The notes: generated by a model from the sequence alone, not told the origin. 64,000 bases of DNA from Geitlerinema sp. PCC 7407 (GCF_000317045.1 NC_019703.1:3376934-3440933); one strand, 5' to 3'; shown: positions 13,247 through 23,511, counted from the stretch's first letter. A program made the numbers and translations.

Positions 13247-14587
13247 TTATGGAGAGATGCACGGCAGGGTGACTTGCAACCAAGCGCCACCGGTTTCGGG
13301 ATGGTTGCTGGCAGTGACAGAGCCGTGATGCGCTGCAACAATCTGACGGACGATGGCCAGGCCAAGACCGTTTCCCCCACAAATCTGGGGATCAAGGGCG
13401 CGATCGCCTTTGAGGTTCGCAGGCCTCGCGCGGCCCTGATCCACTCGAAAAAAGCGATCAAACACGTAGGGCAGCGCAGCCTCCGAAAAGCCAGGACCAG
13501 CGTCAATAACCTCTAGATGCACTCGATGTCTGGTTGAAAGAGCAGAATTCGCTGGATTCGCCTCAGCCTCTTGTATTTCGGTCAGACAAACCCGAATGGT
13601 CTGGCCCTCAGGACTGTACTTGATACTGTTGTCGAGAAGATTGAGCAAAACTCGGTACAAGCGGGACTCGTCGGCTTGGATGAGGAGGTGAGCAACGCCC
13701 GTATACTCCAATTTTACTTGTTTTTGGCGGGCTAAAGGCTCTAGGTTCAGCCAAGCCGATTGGATCAGGTCCGGCAAGTTAACGGACTTGATAGACAGAC
13801 AGTGCAGGGTGCCGCGCTCGAGCTGACTCAAGTCAAGAACGTCCTGCACCAGATTGCTCAGACGCACCACTTCATTGAGCAGGCGATCGAGCCAGTGGCG
13901 CAGGGCCGGATCAATTCGGTACTGAAGCGTTTCGGCCACGAGACGAATCGAGGTCAAGGGCGTTTTGAGCTCGTGGGCGACATCTGAAACCCAGCGATCG
14001 CGCTGCTGAGTGAGCAGGGCAATTTCCTGGCGATTTTCTAAAAAGACCCCCACATGTCCCCGGTGCAGAGGCAGCCCATACCCCCGGAGCGCACAGGATC
14101 GCGGCGGGAATAAGTGCTGGGGATCAGCGTTAATGGCATGAAAATTCCACTCCTGACGACACAGCTGCTGAGTGTTTCGAGTTTGTTCAATCAGCTGATC
14201 GAGTTCGTAGGAGCGCACCAGTTCGAGCAGCAGACGCGGTCGGCGATAGTCGGACTGCTGGATTTCGAGCAGCTGCCGGGCCATCGGATTGGACCAAGTC
14301 ACCTGATTTTCTTCATCTACTTGAAGATAGCCAACCGGGGAAGCGTGCAGGATGCGGTGATAGAGCTCAATCTCTTGCTCTAGGGCTTGCTGGGACTGCC
14401 GCTGACGGGCGATCGCCCGCAGCCAAGCAGACGGAAAATACAGAAACGTCCATGGTTTCTGAGGATGCTCTTCCTTCAGCAGCTGTTCCAGGCGTCGACC
14501 AAAGCGAAACTGCCATAGCACCAACGCCACGGCACTAAAGGCTACGCCCAGCACAAACCCCAGCAGTCCCACCATCCCATTACCCAT
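13247..14587 (-). CDS. sphS: Phosphate-sensing histidine kinase SphS
   Basis: A 446-residue sensor kinase. A hydrophobic N-terminal helix (about 5-25) is followed by a PAS domain (about 75-150), a HisKA box with the phospho-accepting His in DVAHELKTPLTSIRL (near residue 200), and a HATPase domain with N, G1 and G2 boxes (LLNLLDNSIKYSPEG, VIDAGPGFSE, GNGLGLAIVRQIV). The hydrophobic-N-terminus plus PAS layout and the neighbouring PhoB-type regulator match cyanobacterial SphS, which activates the phosphate-starvation regulon. Other PhoR-like kinases share this layout, so the name rests mainly on context. Confidence 0.82.
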   Translation of the reverse strand: MGNGMVGLLGFVLGVAFSAVALVLWQFRFGRRLEQLLKEEHPQKPWTFLYFPSAWLRAIARQRQSQQALEQEIELYHRILHASPVGYLQVDEENQVTWSNPMARQLLEIQQSDYRRPRLLLELVRSYELDQLIEQTRNTQQLCRQEWNFHAINADPQHLFPPRSCALRGYGLPLHRGHVGVFLENRQEIALLTQQRDRWVSDVAHELKTPLTSIRLVAETLQYRIDPALRHWLDRLLNEVVRLSNLVQDVLDLSQLERGTLHCLSIKSVNLPDLIQSAWLNLEPLARQKQVKLEYTGVAHLLIQADESRLYRVLLNLLDNSIKYSPEGQTIRVCLTEIQEAEANPANSALSTRHRVHLEVIDAGPGFSEAALPYVFDRFFRVDQGRARPANLKGDRALDPQICGGNGLGLAIVRQIVAAHHGSVTASNHPETGGAWLQVTLPCISP

Positions 14588-14712
14588 CGGGAAAACGGAC
14601 GTCTAGCCTTACCAAAAACTCATTTTTGATTTGGGCAGCGCCCCTTTGGAGCGTTCCTTCGAGTTTCGCCAAGCGTGCTCTTTGGAACTACCCGCCGGAA
14701 CAACACCCAAAA

Positions 14713-15474
14713 TTAGCCAAAACGGTATCCGAAGCCCCGTACTGTCAAAAGGTACTGGGGGCGGCTCGGATCGACCTCCAGCTTCTCGCGAAGCCAGCGA
14801 ATATGGACGTCGACCGTCTTGCTATCACCCATGAAATCTGGTCCCCAGATCCGCTCTAGCAGCTGCTCTCGAGACCAAACCCGGCGAGGATGGCTCATAA
14901 ACAGCTCCAGCAGCCGGAATTCCTTGGGCGACAAACTAATAGACTCTCCCGAAAGGGTAACACGACACTCTTGGGGATACAGCACAATATCTCGAAAGCG
15001 CAGCACCGGCTCTTGAACCCGCGTTTGGGCGTGGCGATGGCGACGGAGCAGGGCTCGGCAGCGAGCGATCAGCTCCCGCATCCCAAAGGGCTTGGTGAGG
15101 TAGTCATCAGCCCCAACCTCTAGGCCAACCACGCGATCGGTCTCGCTGCCTTTGGCGCTCAGCATCAGGATGGGCACATTATTGCCTTCGCGCCGGATCA
15201 GTCGGCACAGATCCAGTCCATTTACGTAGGGCAACATGAGATCCAAAATCACCAAGTCGATCCCATCCTCGTCAGAGTTCGCCCGCGCCATAGACTGGTG
15301 GGTCAGCTCCAGCGCCGTCCGACCATCTTCTGCAACCACGACTTCGTAGCCTTCGTCCGTGAGGGCAAGTGCGATCGTTTCTCGGATTAATTCTTCATCC
15401 TCGACAATTAGAACCCGGCCGAGCTTAAGGCTTGCTTGGGACAGGCTGGCTTCTGCTGATAGCGTAGTCGGCAT
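14713..15474 (-). CDS. sphR: PhoB-type response regulator SphR
   Basis: A 253-residue OmpR/PhoB-family regulator. The receiver domain carries the acidic pair in VLIVEDEELIRE, the phospho-acceptor Asp in LVILDLMLPYVNG and the conserved Lys in DYLTKPFGMREL. The C-terminal winged helix ends with VDVHIRWLREKLEVDPSRPQ and YLLTVRGFGYRF. It lies upstream of the kinase gene on the same strand, the usual sphR-sphS arrangement. RpaB-type regulators are related, but they are not normally next to a PAS-containing kinase of this kind. Confidence 0.83.
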   Translation of the reverse strand: MPTTLSAEASLSQASLKLGRVLIVEDEELIRETIALALTDEGYEVVVAEDGRTALELTHQSMARANSDEDGIDLVILDLMLPYVNGLDLCRLIRREGNNVPILMLSAKGSETDRVVGLEVGADDYLTKPFGMRELIARCRALLRRHRHAQTRVQEPVLRFRDIVLYPQECRVTLSGESISLSPKEFRLLELFMSHPRRVWSREQLLERIWGPDFMGDSKTVDVHIRWLREKLEVDPSRPQYLLTVRGFGYRFG

Positions 15475-15570
15475 GATAGGGCTGCCGTGACGGTTCAGCC
15501 CGATTCTATCATCGATAACCTACCAGTATGGGAGAATACAGCCCCGATTATTGAAGATGCGGAGACGAGG

Positions 15571-16614
15571 CTAGCCAAAGAGCTGGAGCCACAGAGGCAG
15601 CGTCAGGAGCAGCATGGGCGTGGTTAGCGCGATGCTGCTGGCAATCAGTTCATGATCAAGGCTGTACTCTTCTGCCAGGATGAGTCCAGCAAAGGCCGTT
15701 GGCATGCCAGCCATCAGCACCATCGACAGACGAGCGTCTTGCACAAGGCCTGCTGCGGTTGCCACGCCTCCAATGGCTGCTGGCAAAACAAACATTTTGA
15801 TGGCGCTGGGTAAGAGAGCCAAACGCAGACTGGTCAGACCATTGAGTTGGCTGAGGCGCATTCCCATCAGCAGCAGGGCACAGGGAATCACAAACCAAAG
15901 GCTGCGCTGAAGATTTGTTTCTAGCACGCTAGGTAGTTTCACGGAGTGCGTAGCGACGCCAAGGGTAAAGGCCCAGAGGGAGGGAACGCTGAGCATGGTC
16001 CGAAGTTTTTGCGGCCAAGAGGGCGCTTCGCTGAGTCCCCCAAAATGGCAGGACAGCAGGATGCCAAGGCCGTAGGTCCCAAGAACGTTCTGAGTCATGT
16101 TGTAGAACACGAGCCAGCCCAGCTGGGTATCGGGAACAAACTCTGGCAGGACGGTGAGCCCCACGAATCCGGTGTTGCCCAGCATGGCGGAGAGGAGCAG
16201 GCTGCCCTGGCTGGGCGCTTCGCTCAGCCAGCGGGGCGGCTCAAGGGCAGGTGCTAGGTCTGCTAGGTCTGCCAAGTCTGCGGTACTCTGCTGAGTGCGA
16301 TCGCGCTGATGCTGGCTCCAGCGCAAACCCGTCCAGCCAAACGCTAGGCCCAGCAGCAGAGCGGCGATCGCCATCAGGGGCGCCCAGCCGATGGACTGAG
16401 AGAAGTCCGTTCGGCGGGTAAACGCCAGAATCTGAAGGGGCACTCCGACCCAGTACAGGCCGCGGCCCAGCAGGCGGGGAAAGGATTGAGGGACAAACCG
16501 AAAAGCTAACAGGCCTAAGCTGACCCAAACCAGCAAAGGCGTATAGGCATGCACAAGGGTTTCTGTCATTCCGGGAGGACTTAGTCCAGGACTACCATAT
16601 CCTGAATTCGCCAT
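15571..16614 (-). CDS. AEC-family (auxin efflux carrier-like) permease
   Basis: About 347 residues with roughly ten hydrophobic segments. The PF03547 hallmarks are FVGLTVLPEF near the middle and VLMAGMPTAFAGLILAEEY near the C-terminus. Family members export or import small organic acids; the substrate is unknown here. The ATG at 16614 has a good AAGGAG but lies inside the end of ftn2. A second ATG at 16569, which removes 15 residues and starts just before the first membrane segment, is an alternative. The overlap implies co-transcription behind ftn2. Confidence 0.85.
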   Translation of the reverse strand: MANSGYGSPGLSPPGMTETLVHAYTPLLVWVSLGLLAFRFVPQSFPRLLGRGLYWVGVPLQILAFTRRTDFSQSIGWAPLMAIAALLLGLAFGWTGLRWSQHQRDRTQQSTADLADLADLAPALEPPRWLSEAPSQGSLLLSAMLGNTGFVGLTVLPEFVPDTQLGWLVFYNMTQNVLGTYGLGILLSCHFGGLSEAPSWPQKLRTMLSVPSLWAFTLGVATHSVKLPSVLETNLQRSLWFVIPCALLLMGMRLSQLNGLTSLRLALLPSAIKMFVLPAAIGGVATAAGLVQDARLSMVLMAGMPTAFAGLILAEEYSLDHELIASSIALTTPMLLLTLPLWLQLFG

Positions 16615-18845
16615 TCTCCTTCCTGGCGCACCAGATCGTAGCGAACTCGCAAATTGTCATCGTAGGAGGAAGCGGCGTTGAGGGTCCCCTGTTCATAGAA
16701 ATCCGCTTTTTCTCGAACCTGGGCTTCGACGCTGGCCTGGTTGGAATCGTTGGGGCTCACCTGCACAGATTCCACCGAGAGTTCGTGCTGGTACTTCCAG
16801 TGCCAGCCATCACGCTCGGCTGCGATCGCCCGCTGTTCCCATTCCGCCAGGGCTGGGTTGACCAAAATCTGGGCCAAGCGATCGCGAGAGTGCTCCTCGC
16901 CCAGGGCCGAGGATTTGGCAGCTAGCCAGGCGTTGATCACGGCTTTGGCCATGTCCGCGTTGAGATCGGCTGGGCTCTCGCTAGCAGCTTGCAGCTCAGG
17001 CGGAAATTCTAGAATCGGCCGATCTAGCTGAACCAGCAAAGGCTCTGAGTTGGCCGAGGAGGCGGCAGGCTCCCGGTTGCCCAGCCAGGCAACAGCCCGC
17101 GTGATGGCCCAGCCGGTGCCACCCAAAACCAGCAGCGCAAGGGTCACCAGCAGCAGCAGCGGACCGATCTTAGGCGATCGCCGCGAGCCGCTGCCCGGTC
17201 GACGGGGCGGCAGGTCTTCTAGGTCTGGAACTCGATAGCCGTTCTCGAGCTGGCCTCGTACCCGATCCTCGCGGCGGCGACGGCCACCGCTGCCGGAATC
17301 CGCAACGCTCAGCGCCCCCTCGCGCCGCGTGATGGCCAAGGCCGAAGCCGCAGCGGCAGGCTTGGCTGCCGCATCAGCGCCTTTGGCAGCGCGGCCCACG
17401 CGCACCGCTGGGGGCGTTTGGCCTGCTTCTGTGCCCACGGGCGGGGACGATGCGGCGGCTGTCGCTGTCGGCATCGAGCGCGCAGCGGGCGCTGCCACCG
17501 TCTCCATCGACGGCGTAGCGGTCTCCGCCACGCTGCTGCGGGCAGCCCGCGATCGCCGCGGCATCGGCACTACTTCCTCTTCCGCTTCGCTGGGCAGAGC
17601 CTCTAGGTAGGACTGCACCTGCTGATCGGCAAAATAATCCTTCAGGGACACCTCATCTTGGGCCAGGTCGCGAAAGTGCTGAAACACCTCCGACTGCAGC
17701 CAGCGCTCCGCATAGAGGCACAGGCCCGGCAGCATATCCGGCGATCCTTGGGAATGCTCTCGAATAAAGGCCAGAGGCTCATACTCCTGGCTCAGTTCTA
17801 GGGCTCGACTGGCTTCTTCGGTTTGCCCCAGCAGCAAGGCGCACACCCCTTGCTCGAGGTGGACATCCTGCCGGCTCCCTAGGCGCATCAGCAGCCGCTT
17901 GGCTCGCCGGATCAAGGCAGGCTGACGCTCTGCAAAGCCGCGCCCCAGCAAGGCATACACCGCCAGATAAGTCGCCACGGCAGAGGGACGATCGGCCTCT
18001 GCCTCAAACAAAACCTGCTGCTCAGCCGCTGTGAGATAGTCCCGGAGCTGCTGAATGAACCGCAGAAAATCGTCAATGCTCAGGCCCGACTGATCGTCTC
18101 CGGTGCCATCGATGCCACTGCGCGCTTGCAGCATGGCCTGCAATAGCTGAAGGCCTTGCTGGCGCTCCTCTCGCGCCGTCTCTGGCAGGGCCAGCAGCTC
18201 CAAAATCCGGTAGGGACGCAGCTTGTGCAGATCCGAAAGAATTTCGGCTTGGACCTCGTTGAAGGCCCCCTCGCGCTGAAGCAGCTCTTGGCCCATCTGC
18301 AAAGAGGCCGCTGCATTCTCGTACTGGCCTTGCTGCCAGTGCTCACGCCCCAGCTCCAGCTGGGCTCGAGCCACCGTCAGGAGGATATCTGCCCGGGCGA
18401 TCGCCGGCTCACCAAAGCGCCCCTGCTTGAGCCCGAGGGTATCACTGCTCAAATACGATCGCCCAAGCTTGAGCACCAGCTCGTATTCGCCCAGTTCTTG
18501 GAGAATCAGCAGTGCGCCCACCAAATGCTGATCATCAATCTCGATGCTGGGGCCGTCTGTCAGCTCCGTAGCCTCACCCTCAGGCCCTTGAAGCGCTTGG
18601 GCCGTCTCAGCGTCTAGCTCGTAGGTCGTGGCCAAAAAGCGCGCATCATATTCTTTGCGCTGCTCCACATCGGAGAGAACAGCGTAGGCTTCGTCCAGCA
18701 GATGACGTCGAGAGGCGATCGCGGCTTCCGAATATTCCCGTCGCGGCAGCTGAAGCATGCGATCGCGGTGGGCTTGGCGAAGTTGTTCAGCCGTTGCCTG
18801 AATCGGTAGTCCCAGGATTCTGTAGTAATCAAGCGGAATCCGCAC
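16581..18845 (-). CDS. ftn2: Cell division protein Ftn2/ZipN (ARC6 homologue)
   Basis: A 754-residue protein. The N-terminal J-like domain (PLDYYRILGLPIQATAEQLR) lacks the HPD motif, as in Ftn2 and ARC6. A long helical region follows (to about residue 450), then an Ala/Pro-rich linker, a membrane segment (LLLLVTLALLVLGGTGWAI, near residue 590), and a C-terminal IMS domain ending WRIQDMVVLD. Ftn2 anchors FtsZ at the division site in cyanobacteria. Length and domain order match the family well. Confidence 0.93.
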   Translation of the reverse strand: MRIPLDYYRILGLPIQATAEQLRQAHRDRMLQLPRREYSEAAIASRRHLLDEAYAVLSDVEQRKEYDARFLATTYELDAETAQALQGPEGEATELTDGPSIEIDDQHLVGALLILQELGEYELVLKLGRSYLSSDTLGLKQGRFGEPAIARADILLTVARAQLELGREHWQQGQYENAAASLQMGQELLQREGAFNEVQAEILSDLHKLRPYRILELLALPETAREERQQGLQLLQAMLQARSGIDGTGDDQSGLSIDDFLRFIQQLRDYLTAAEQQVLFEAEADRPSAVATYLAVYALLGRGFAERQPALIRRAKRLLMRLGSRQDVHLEQGVCALLLGQTEEASRALELSQEYEPLAFIREHSQGSPDMLPGLCLYAERWLQSEVFQHFRDLAQDEVSLKDYFADQQVQSYLEALPSEAEEEVVPMPRRSRAARSSVAETATPSMETVAAPAARSMPTATAAASSPPVGTEAGQTPPAVRVGRAAKGADAAAKPAAAASALAITRREGALSVADSGSGGRRRREDRVRGQLENGYRVPDLEDLPPRRPGSGSRRSPKIGPLLLLVTLALLVLGGTGWAITRAVAWLGNREPAASSANSEPLLVQLDRPILEFPPELQAASESPADLNADMAKAVINAWLAAKSSALGEEHSRDRLAQILVNPALAEWEQRAIAAERDGWHWKYQHELSVESVQVSPNDSNQASVEAQVREKADFYEQGTLNAASSYDDNLRVRYDLVRQEGEWRIQDMVVLD

Positions 18846-19269
18846 AGTTCACTCCCCCAGCAGTGAACAACTAATCCAGTCCATAGCCTGGGCGTCGCCT
18901 TTGCCCCGGCCAAAGTGCCCTCATCATAACTCGTTCCTCCCCAATCAATGGCACTCCATCCTAGCGGAGTTTAGGCGCGATCGCAGCTTTCAGAAATTTT
19001 GGCCCCTCGGTTTTGCAGTCCGCAGCCTTCCAAAAAACCAGAGCGCGATCGCCTCCTTCCTCGACCCAATCCGCCCAGTTCACAGGTGGAGTCCGGGTCG
19101 GAATCTTGATAGGCTTAACAAAGCGAGTAATCTATAACAGAGCCGCTTGACGCGATAGGTGACCACCTCCTTCCCTTTTGGGACAGTGGAAGCGTCAGAA
19201 ACCCCGTACATCTCCAGTTCGGGGTCGTCCACTCATGACGGGTATTGCCGCAAGGATACGAACAGATCG
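18846..19269. other. Divergent intergenic region between ftn2 and pdhA
   Basis: About 420 bases. It should contain the promoters of both genes. TTGATA near 19106 and TATAAC near 19133 are present, but their 21-base spacing is too long for a convincing promoter. Open frames here are unsupported; the reading frame extending pdhA upstream has no family similarity. Confidence 0.4.
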
Positions 19270-20301
19270 ATGGTTCAGGAACGGACTTTACCAGTATTTT
19301 CGGCTGCTTCCGCCGACCTTGACCGCGAAGAAGGGCTACGACTGTACGAAGACATGGTCCTCGGGCGCCAGTTCGAAGACAAGTGCGCCGAAATGTACTA
19401 TCGAGGCAAAATGTTCGGCTTCGTGCACCTCTACAACGGTCAAGAAGCCGTCTCCACAGGCGTCATCCAATCCATGCGCCCAGGAGAAGATTACGTTTGC
19501 AGCACCTATCGCGACCACGTCCACGCCCTCAGCGCGGGCGTCTCTGCCCGAGAGGTGCTCGCAGAGCTCTTCGGCAAAGAAACCGGCTGCAGCAAAGGGC
19601 GGGGAGGCTCGATGCACCTGTTCTCCGAGCCCAAGCGCCTGCTGGGTGGCTTTGCCTTCATCGGTGAGGGCATCCCGGTCGCTCTAGGAGCCGCCTTCCA
19701 GAGCAAGTATCGCCGCGAAGCCATGGGAGATGCCTCCGCTGACCAGGTCACTGCCTGCTTCTTCGGCGACGGCACCACCAACAATGGTCAATTCTTTGAG
19801 TGCCTGAACATGGCGGCGCTCTGGAAACTGCCCATTCTGTTTGTGGTCGAAAACAACAAGTGGGCGATCGGCATGGCCCACGAGCGCGCTACCTCACAGC
19901 CCGAAATCTATAAGAAGGCCAGCGTCTTTGGGATGCCCGGTCATGAAGTGGACGGCATGGATGTCTTGGCCGTGCGCCAAGTGGCCAAAGAAGCCGTAGC
20001 TCGCGCCCGAGCAGGGGAAGGCCCCACGCTGATCGAGTGCCTGACCTATCGCTTCCGGGGACACTCGCTGGCAGATCCCGACGAGCTACGCTCCAAGGAA
20101 GAAAAGGAAGAGTGGTTTGCTCGCGATCCGATCAAGAAGTTCTCGGCCTACCTGACCGAGCAAAACCTGGCGACCCAGGAAGATCTCAAGGCGATCGACC
20201 AGCGGATCCAGGCCGTGATTGAGGATGCGGTGCAGTTTGCAGAGAGCAGCCCCGAGCCCAATCCTCAGGACCTTTACCGCTACATTTTCGCTGAGAGCTA
20301 A
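19270..20301 (+). CDS. pdhA: Pyruvate dehydrogenase E1 component, alpha subunit
   Basis: A 343-residue thiamine diphosphate enzyme, the expected length. The ThDP-binding motif runs from [20 protein letters not shown] to the Asn pair in [12 protein letters not shown]. The phosphorylation-loop region [20 protein letters not shown] is also typical. With the beta subunit it oxidatively decarboxylates pyruvate for acetyl-CoA. I start at ATG 19270 ([10 protein letters not shown]); the longer frame back to 19159 adds 37 residues without similarity. The gene is monocistronic and followed by a strong terminator. pdhB is not adjacent, as is common in cyanobacteria. Confidence 0.97.
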   Translation: MVQERTLPVFSAASADLDREEGLRLYEDMVLGRQFEDKCAEMYYRGKMFGFVHLYNGQEAVSTGVIQSMRPGEDYVCSTYRDHVHALSAGVSAREVLAELFGKETGCSKGRGGSMHLFSEPKRLLGGFAFIGEGIPVALGAAFQSKYRREAMGDASADQVTACFFGDGTTNNGQFFECLNMAALWKLPILFVVENNKWAIGMAHERATSQPEIYKKASVFGMPGHEVDGMDVLAVRQVAKEAVARARAGEGPTLIECLTYRFRGHSLADPDELRSKEEKEEWFARDPIKKFSAYLTEQNLATQEDLKAIDQRIQAVIEDAVQFAESSPEPNPQDLYRYIFAES

Positions 20302-20343
20302 AGCCTCTTAGGGCGATCGCGTCCCAGCTAACGATTGAACAGG

Positions 20344-20374
20344 AAGCGGCAGAATCTAAAATTCTGCCGCTTTT
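20344..20374 (+). terminator. Intrinsic terminator of pdhA
   Basis: A perfect 12-bp inverted repeat (AAGCGGCAGAAT and its complement) with a 5-base loop, followed by TTTT on the plus strand. It sits between the convergent pdhA and ftsI genes, 43 bases after the pdhA stop, and could weakly serve both. Confidence 0.88.
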
Positions 20375-20384
20375 GCGTTGCTTG

Positions 20385-22187
20385 CTAGGGCGCTGTGGGC
20401 TTCTGGGCCGGGATGCCTTCACTCGCCAACAGGACTTCCATAACCGCTTTCACGATGGGCGCTGCAACGGTGGAACCGAAGGCGTCGCCGCCCTGGGGCT
20501 CGTCGATCACCGCCAAAACCACGTAGCGAGGGGCTTCAACGGGGACAATGCCAACGAAGCTCGTGATCTTGGCGTTTTCGTAGTAGCCGCCGTTGGGGTT
20601 GGCTTTTTGGGCCGTGCCGGTTTTGCCAGCAATTCGGTATCCCGGAATCTGAGCGGCTTCGCCTGTGCCGTTTTTGACCACGTTTTCCATCATGCCCAAG
20701 ACAGCCTGGGCGTTTTCAGGAGAGAAGATGGGGCGGGGGGTGTAATCGGGTTGCCAGTGCATTTTGCCGTCGGTACTGCGCAGGCCCCGGACGACGTGGG
20801 GAGTAACGAGTTTGCCGCCGTTGGCGATCGCCGCTTCGAGCTGCACCAGCTGGAGCGGCGTGAGCGAAAAGCCTTGGCCAAAGGCCGTGGTTGCTGCTTC
20901 TACCGGACTGCCTAGGAACTGCTCGCGGTTCTTGAGCTGGCCGCTCACTTCGAAGGGCAGATCGGTACCCAAGGGCTGCCCAAGGCCAATGCGCTCTAGC
21001 CAGCCGTAGTAGACTTCTGGCTTCAGACGCTCCACGATGTGGACCATGCCGACGTTGCTGGAAACCTCCAGAATCTCGGCGATGCTGAGATTGCCTCGGG
21101 CGCCTCGGCTGGAGTAGTCGAAGTTGGAGATCGGCCAGCTGTCGACAAAGATTTGGCCTTCGTCGTAGATCTGGGTGTTGGGCTCGATGACGCCCGCTTC
21201 GAGGGCGATCGCCACATTGATAGGTTTGAAGGTCGAGCCTGGCTCGTACAGGTCGCTCAGCAACCAGTTGCGGAAGCGATCGATTTTGAAGTCGTAGTAG
21301 CGGTTGGGGTCGTAGGTGGGCTCGCTGGCCATGACCAACAGGGCTCCGTCCCGCACATCCATGACGATAACGCCCCCCCGTTTGGCGCCGTAGCGAGAAA
21401 TTTGCTGCTTCAGAGCGGCCCGGGCAGCTCGCTGTAGCCGACCATCGATGGTGAGCTGTAGCTGAAGATCGTCATTGTGCAGAAACCCCCCAGGCACCTG
21501 GGTGGGGATATAGGTGCCGTCGCCCATGCGGCTTACGCGCAGTGCCTGCACATGGCGCTCGAGAATTTTTTGCTGGCTGTACTCGACACCGGCCTGGCCC
21601 TGGCGATCGACGTTGACGTAGCCCAGCACGTCGGCAAAGAGCTCTTGCTGGGGATACAGGCGCATCTGGTGGGGCACCAGCTCCAAGCCATCGAGGCCCA
21701 GGGCCGTGACGCGGGCAGCGCTGTCTTCCGGTAGATTTTCGATCAGCTCGATCCCGCTCTGGGCCGCACTAAAGCGCTTGAGCAGCTCGGCAGGGCTCAA
21801 AGCGACGATGGGAGAAAGCTTTTCGGCGATCGCCTCCGGCGGCTCCTTAAAGAGCTTGGGGTGAACGTACAGCGTCGCCACCGGCTGATCCACCGCAATC
21901 ACATTGCCATCGCGATCCACAATCGGGCGGCGGGGCACAAAAGGCCGCAAATAAACCTGCTGCTGGGCCTGGGCTTTTTCTTTCAGCTCAGCCGTATGGA
22001 CAATTTGTAGCCGCACTAGATTGGCCACCAAGCCCAGGGTCGCCGCCAACAAAATGCCCCCAACCAAAAGCATTCGCGATCGCGTCGGGTGAACCGGAGT
22101 CCCCGCCGAGGCCTGACCCATCCGGCGGGGGACAGCCCTAGAGTGCCGCAGGGCTCGGCGAGAATTCGGAGGAACAGAAGTTGCCAT
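20385..22187 (-). CDS. ftsI: Penicillin-binding protein 2 / FtsI (septal peptidoglycan transpeptidase)
   Basis: A 600-residue class B PBP. One membrane anchor (MLLVGGILLAATLGLVANLV) is followed by the dimerisation domain (RRPIVDRDGNVIAVDQ) and the transpeptidase domain. That domain carries the Ser nucleophile in EPGSTFKPINVAIAL, the SSN motif and GKTGTAQK. It cross-links septal peptidoglycan in the periplasm. ATG 22187 (MATSVPPNSRR) is the likely start. The gene lies just downstream of a small FtsL-like gene, the usual division-gene pairing. Confidence 0.92.
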   Translation of the reverse strand: MATSVPPNSRRALRHSRAVPRRMGQASAGTPVHPTRSRMLLVGGILLAATLGLVANLVRLQIVHTAELKEKAQAQQQVYLRPFVPRRPIVDRDGNVIAVDQPVATLYVHPKLFKEPPEAIAEKLSPIVALSPAELLKRFSAAQSGIELIENLPEDSAARVTALGLDGLELVPHQMRLYPQQELFADVLGYVNVDRQGQAGVEYSQQKILERHVQALRVSRMGDGTYIPTQVPGGFLHNDDLQLQLTIDGRLQRAARAALKQQISRYGAKRGGVIVMDVRDGALLVMASEPTYDPNRYYDFKIDRFRNWLLSDLYEPGSTFKPINVAIALEAGVIEPNTQIYDEGQIFVDSWPISNFDYSSRGARGNLSIAEILEVSSNVGMVHIVERLKPEVYYGWLERIGLGQPLGTDLPFEVSGQLKNREQFLGSPVEAATTAFGQGFSLTPLQLVQLEAAIANGGKLVTPHVVRGLRSTDGKMHWQPDYTPRPIFSPENAQAVLGMMENVVKNGTGEAAQIPGYRIAGKTGTAQKANPNGGYYENAKITSFVGIVPVEAPRYVVLAVIDEPQGGDAFGSTVAAPIVKAVMEVLLASEGIPAQKPTAP

Positions 22188-22237
22188 AGAGAAAGGAACC
22201 AAGCCAGACACAGCAGAAAGAAGCGCGGGACCCTGCC

Positions 22238-22774
22238 CTAGTAGCCCAAGGGCATCGGGGTGGCCTCAGGGGACTCAGGCTCGGGGGGAACTGCCAGCGG
22301 TTGGCGCTGGGGGGCTGGCGTCAAGAAGATGGTGTTGTTGGGGCTCTGGGGAACAAAGCCCGAGTCGGGGCGCTCGGCCTGACGGGCTAGCTGATTTTTG
22401 AGCAGCTCATTATTGGCGGTGAGCTGGCGCTCGTTGCGGCGCAGGTGCTCTAGGCGATCGTAGGTCCGTCCCCAGAGCTGCTGGGAATAGACGGTCCAGC
22501 CGTAGGCTCCCAGTACCGCCACAACCATCACGAAAGCGGCGATCGCCGAGGTCCGGTGCATCACCACCAGGCAGCGGAACCACAAGGGAAGCACTGAGGG
22601 CTTGCGCAGGGAAGCAATACCTTTTGGGAGACCGGTCTGGGGATCGATCGCCGCCAGAGGCCGTCGGCCAGCACGCCCCTGCCGCAAGGCAATCACTTCA
22701 GCCTGAGGCTGGCCCTTGACACGCTTTTTGGGTCGCTGACGCGCGGATGTTTTGGATCCCATTACTGTCGGCAT
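22238..22774 (-). CDS. FtsL-like single-pass division protein
   Basis: A 178-residue protein. A basic cytoplasmic N-terminus is followed by one membrane helix (TSAIAAFVMVVAVLGAYGWT, about residues 75-97), a coiled-coil segment (YDRLEHLRRNERQLTANNEL) and a Pro-rich tail. This topology and its place directly before ftsI match FtsL, which with FtsB/FtsQ activates septal wall synthesis. Sequence conservation in FtsL is low, so the assignment rests on topology and context. ATG 22774 follows a strong GGGAGGAG. Confidence 0.75.
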   Translation of the reverse strand: MPTVMGSKTSARQRPKKRVKGQPQAEVIALRQGRAGRRPLAAIDPQTGLPKGIASLRKPSVLPLWFRCLVVMHRTSAIAAFVMVVAVLGAYGWTVYSQQLWGRTYDRLEHLRRNERQLTANNELLKNQLARQAERPDSGFVPQSPNNTIFLTPAPQRQPLAVPPEPESPEATPMPLGY

Positions 22775-23181
22775 AGACTCTCCTCCCCACCGTGATTTTG
22801 CATCAAAGGTCTTGCCTACTGCTTGCCCTGCTTACTCGCTCAGCAGGGGATCGCGAGCGCTGTTCCCCTGATTGTCGCCTGTCTTGCAACAATCAACGCC
22901 TTTGTTTTGTGTCTCCAAGGCTTGCGGCCCACGCTGGCAACTGCTTTCTAGGTGCTATTTAGCTGCTCTGGCCTTTGGGAGACCCCTTGCTGGGCTCCAA
23001 TATAGCCGAGTTTATTGCTGTCAATGCAACCGTATCATGAGACTCAGCTGGGATTGATCCGCGATTTGGCCAAGCTTCAGAGAGTTTTAAGCTTTTGACT
23101 CGCTGAGATGAGCGGCGGCTTGGGCGATCGCTCGGGTATGGGAGAATGCTGAAAGACCGACTTTCTGGCCCATTTCCTGTC
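22775..23181. other. Intergenic region before the DUF3288 gene
   Basis: About 400 bases, divergent between the ftsL-like gene and the DUF3288 gene. I see no RNA gene or clear promoter. The open frames here do not resemble proteins. Confidence 0.4.
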
Positions 23182-23472
23182 ATGGCAGACGCTAGCGCCA
23201 AAGACCAGCAGCATCCCCAAGAACAATCCGATCGCCAGCTCACCCAGCAGCTGCTCGCCAGCGATCCCAGTGACTTGAATCTGGCTGAACTAGCGCGGCT
23301 GCGGGTGAGGTATCAAGGATTTCCTGGAGCGCGAGACATCCAGACAAACCTTGACAAGGCCCTACAGCGCTGGAACCTGACCGAAGAGGAGCTCTTCGCG
23401 CGCACCCGAGAAATCCACAACTCCACCCAGATCTACAAGGGACGCAGCAACCAGCGCGAGGACTGGAGCTAA
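23182..23472 (+). CDS. DUF3288 family protein
   Basis: A 96-residue soluble protein starting MADASAKDQQHPQEQSDRQ, with the conserved DUF3288 core (LNLAELARLRVRYQGFPGAR, then LDKALQRWNLTEEELFARTR). The family is essentially restricted to cyanobacteria and its function is unknown. ATG 23182 is preferred over a 12-residue longer frame. It is convergent with the Mce-family gene. Confidence 0.85.
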   Translation: MADASAKDQQHPQEQSDRQLTQQLLASDPSDLNLAELARLRVRYQGFPGARDIQTNLDKALQRWNLTEEELFARTREIHNSTQIYKGRSNQREDWS

Positions 23473-23511
23473 GCCCAGCCCTTTCGGTTCTTCAGTTATG
23501 AAGGTAAGTCG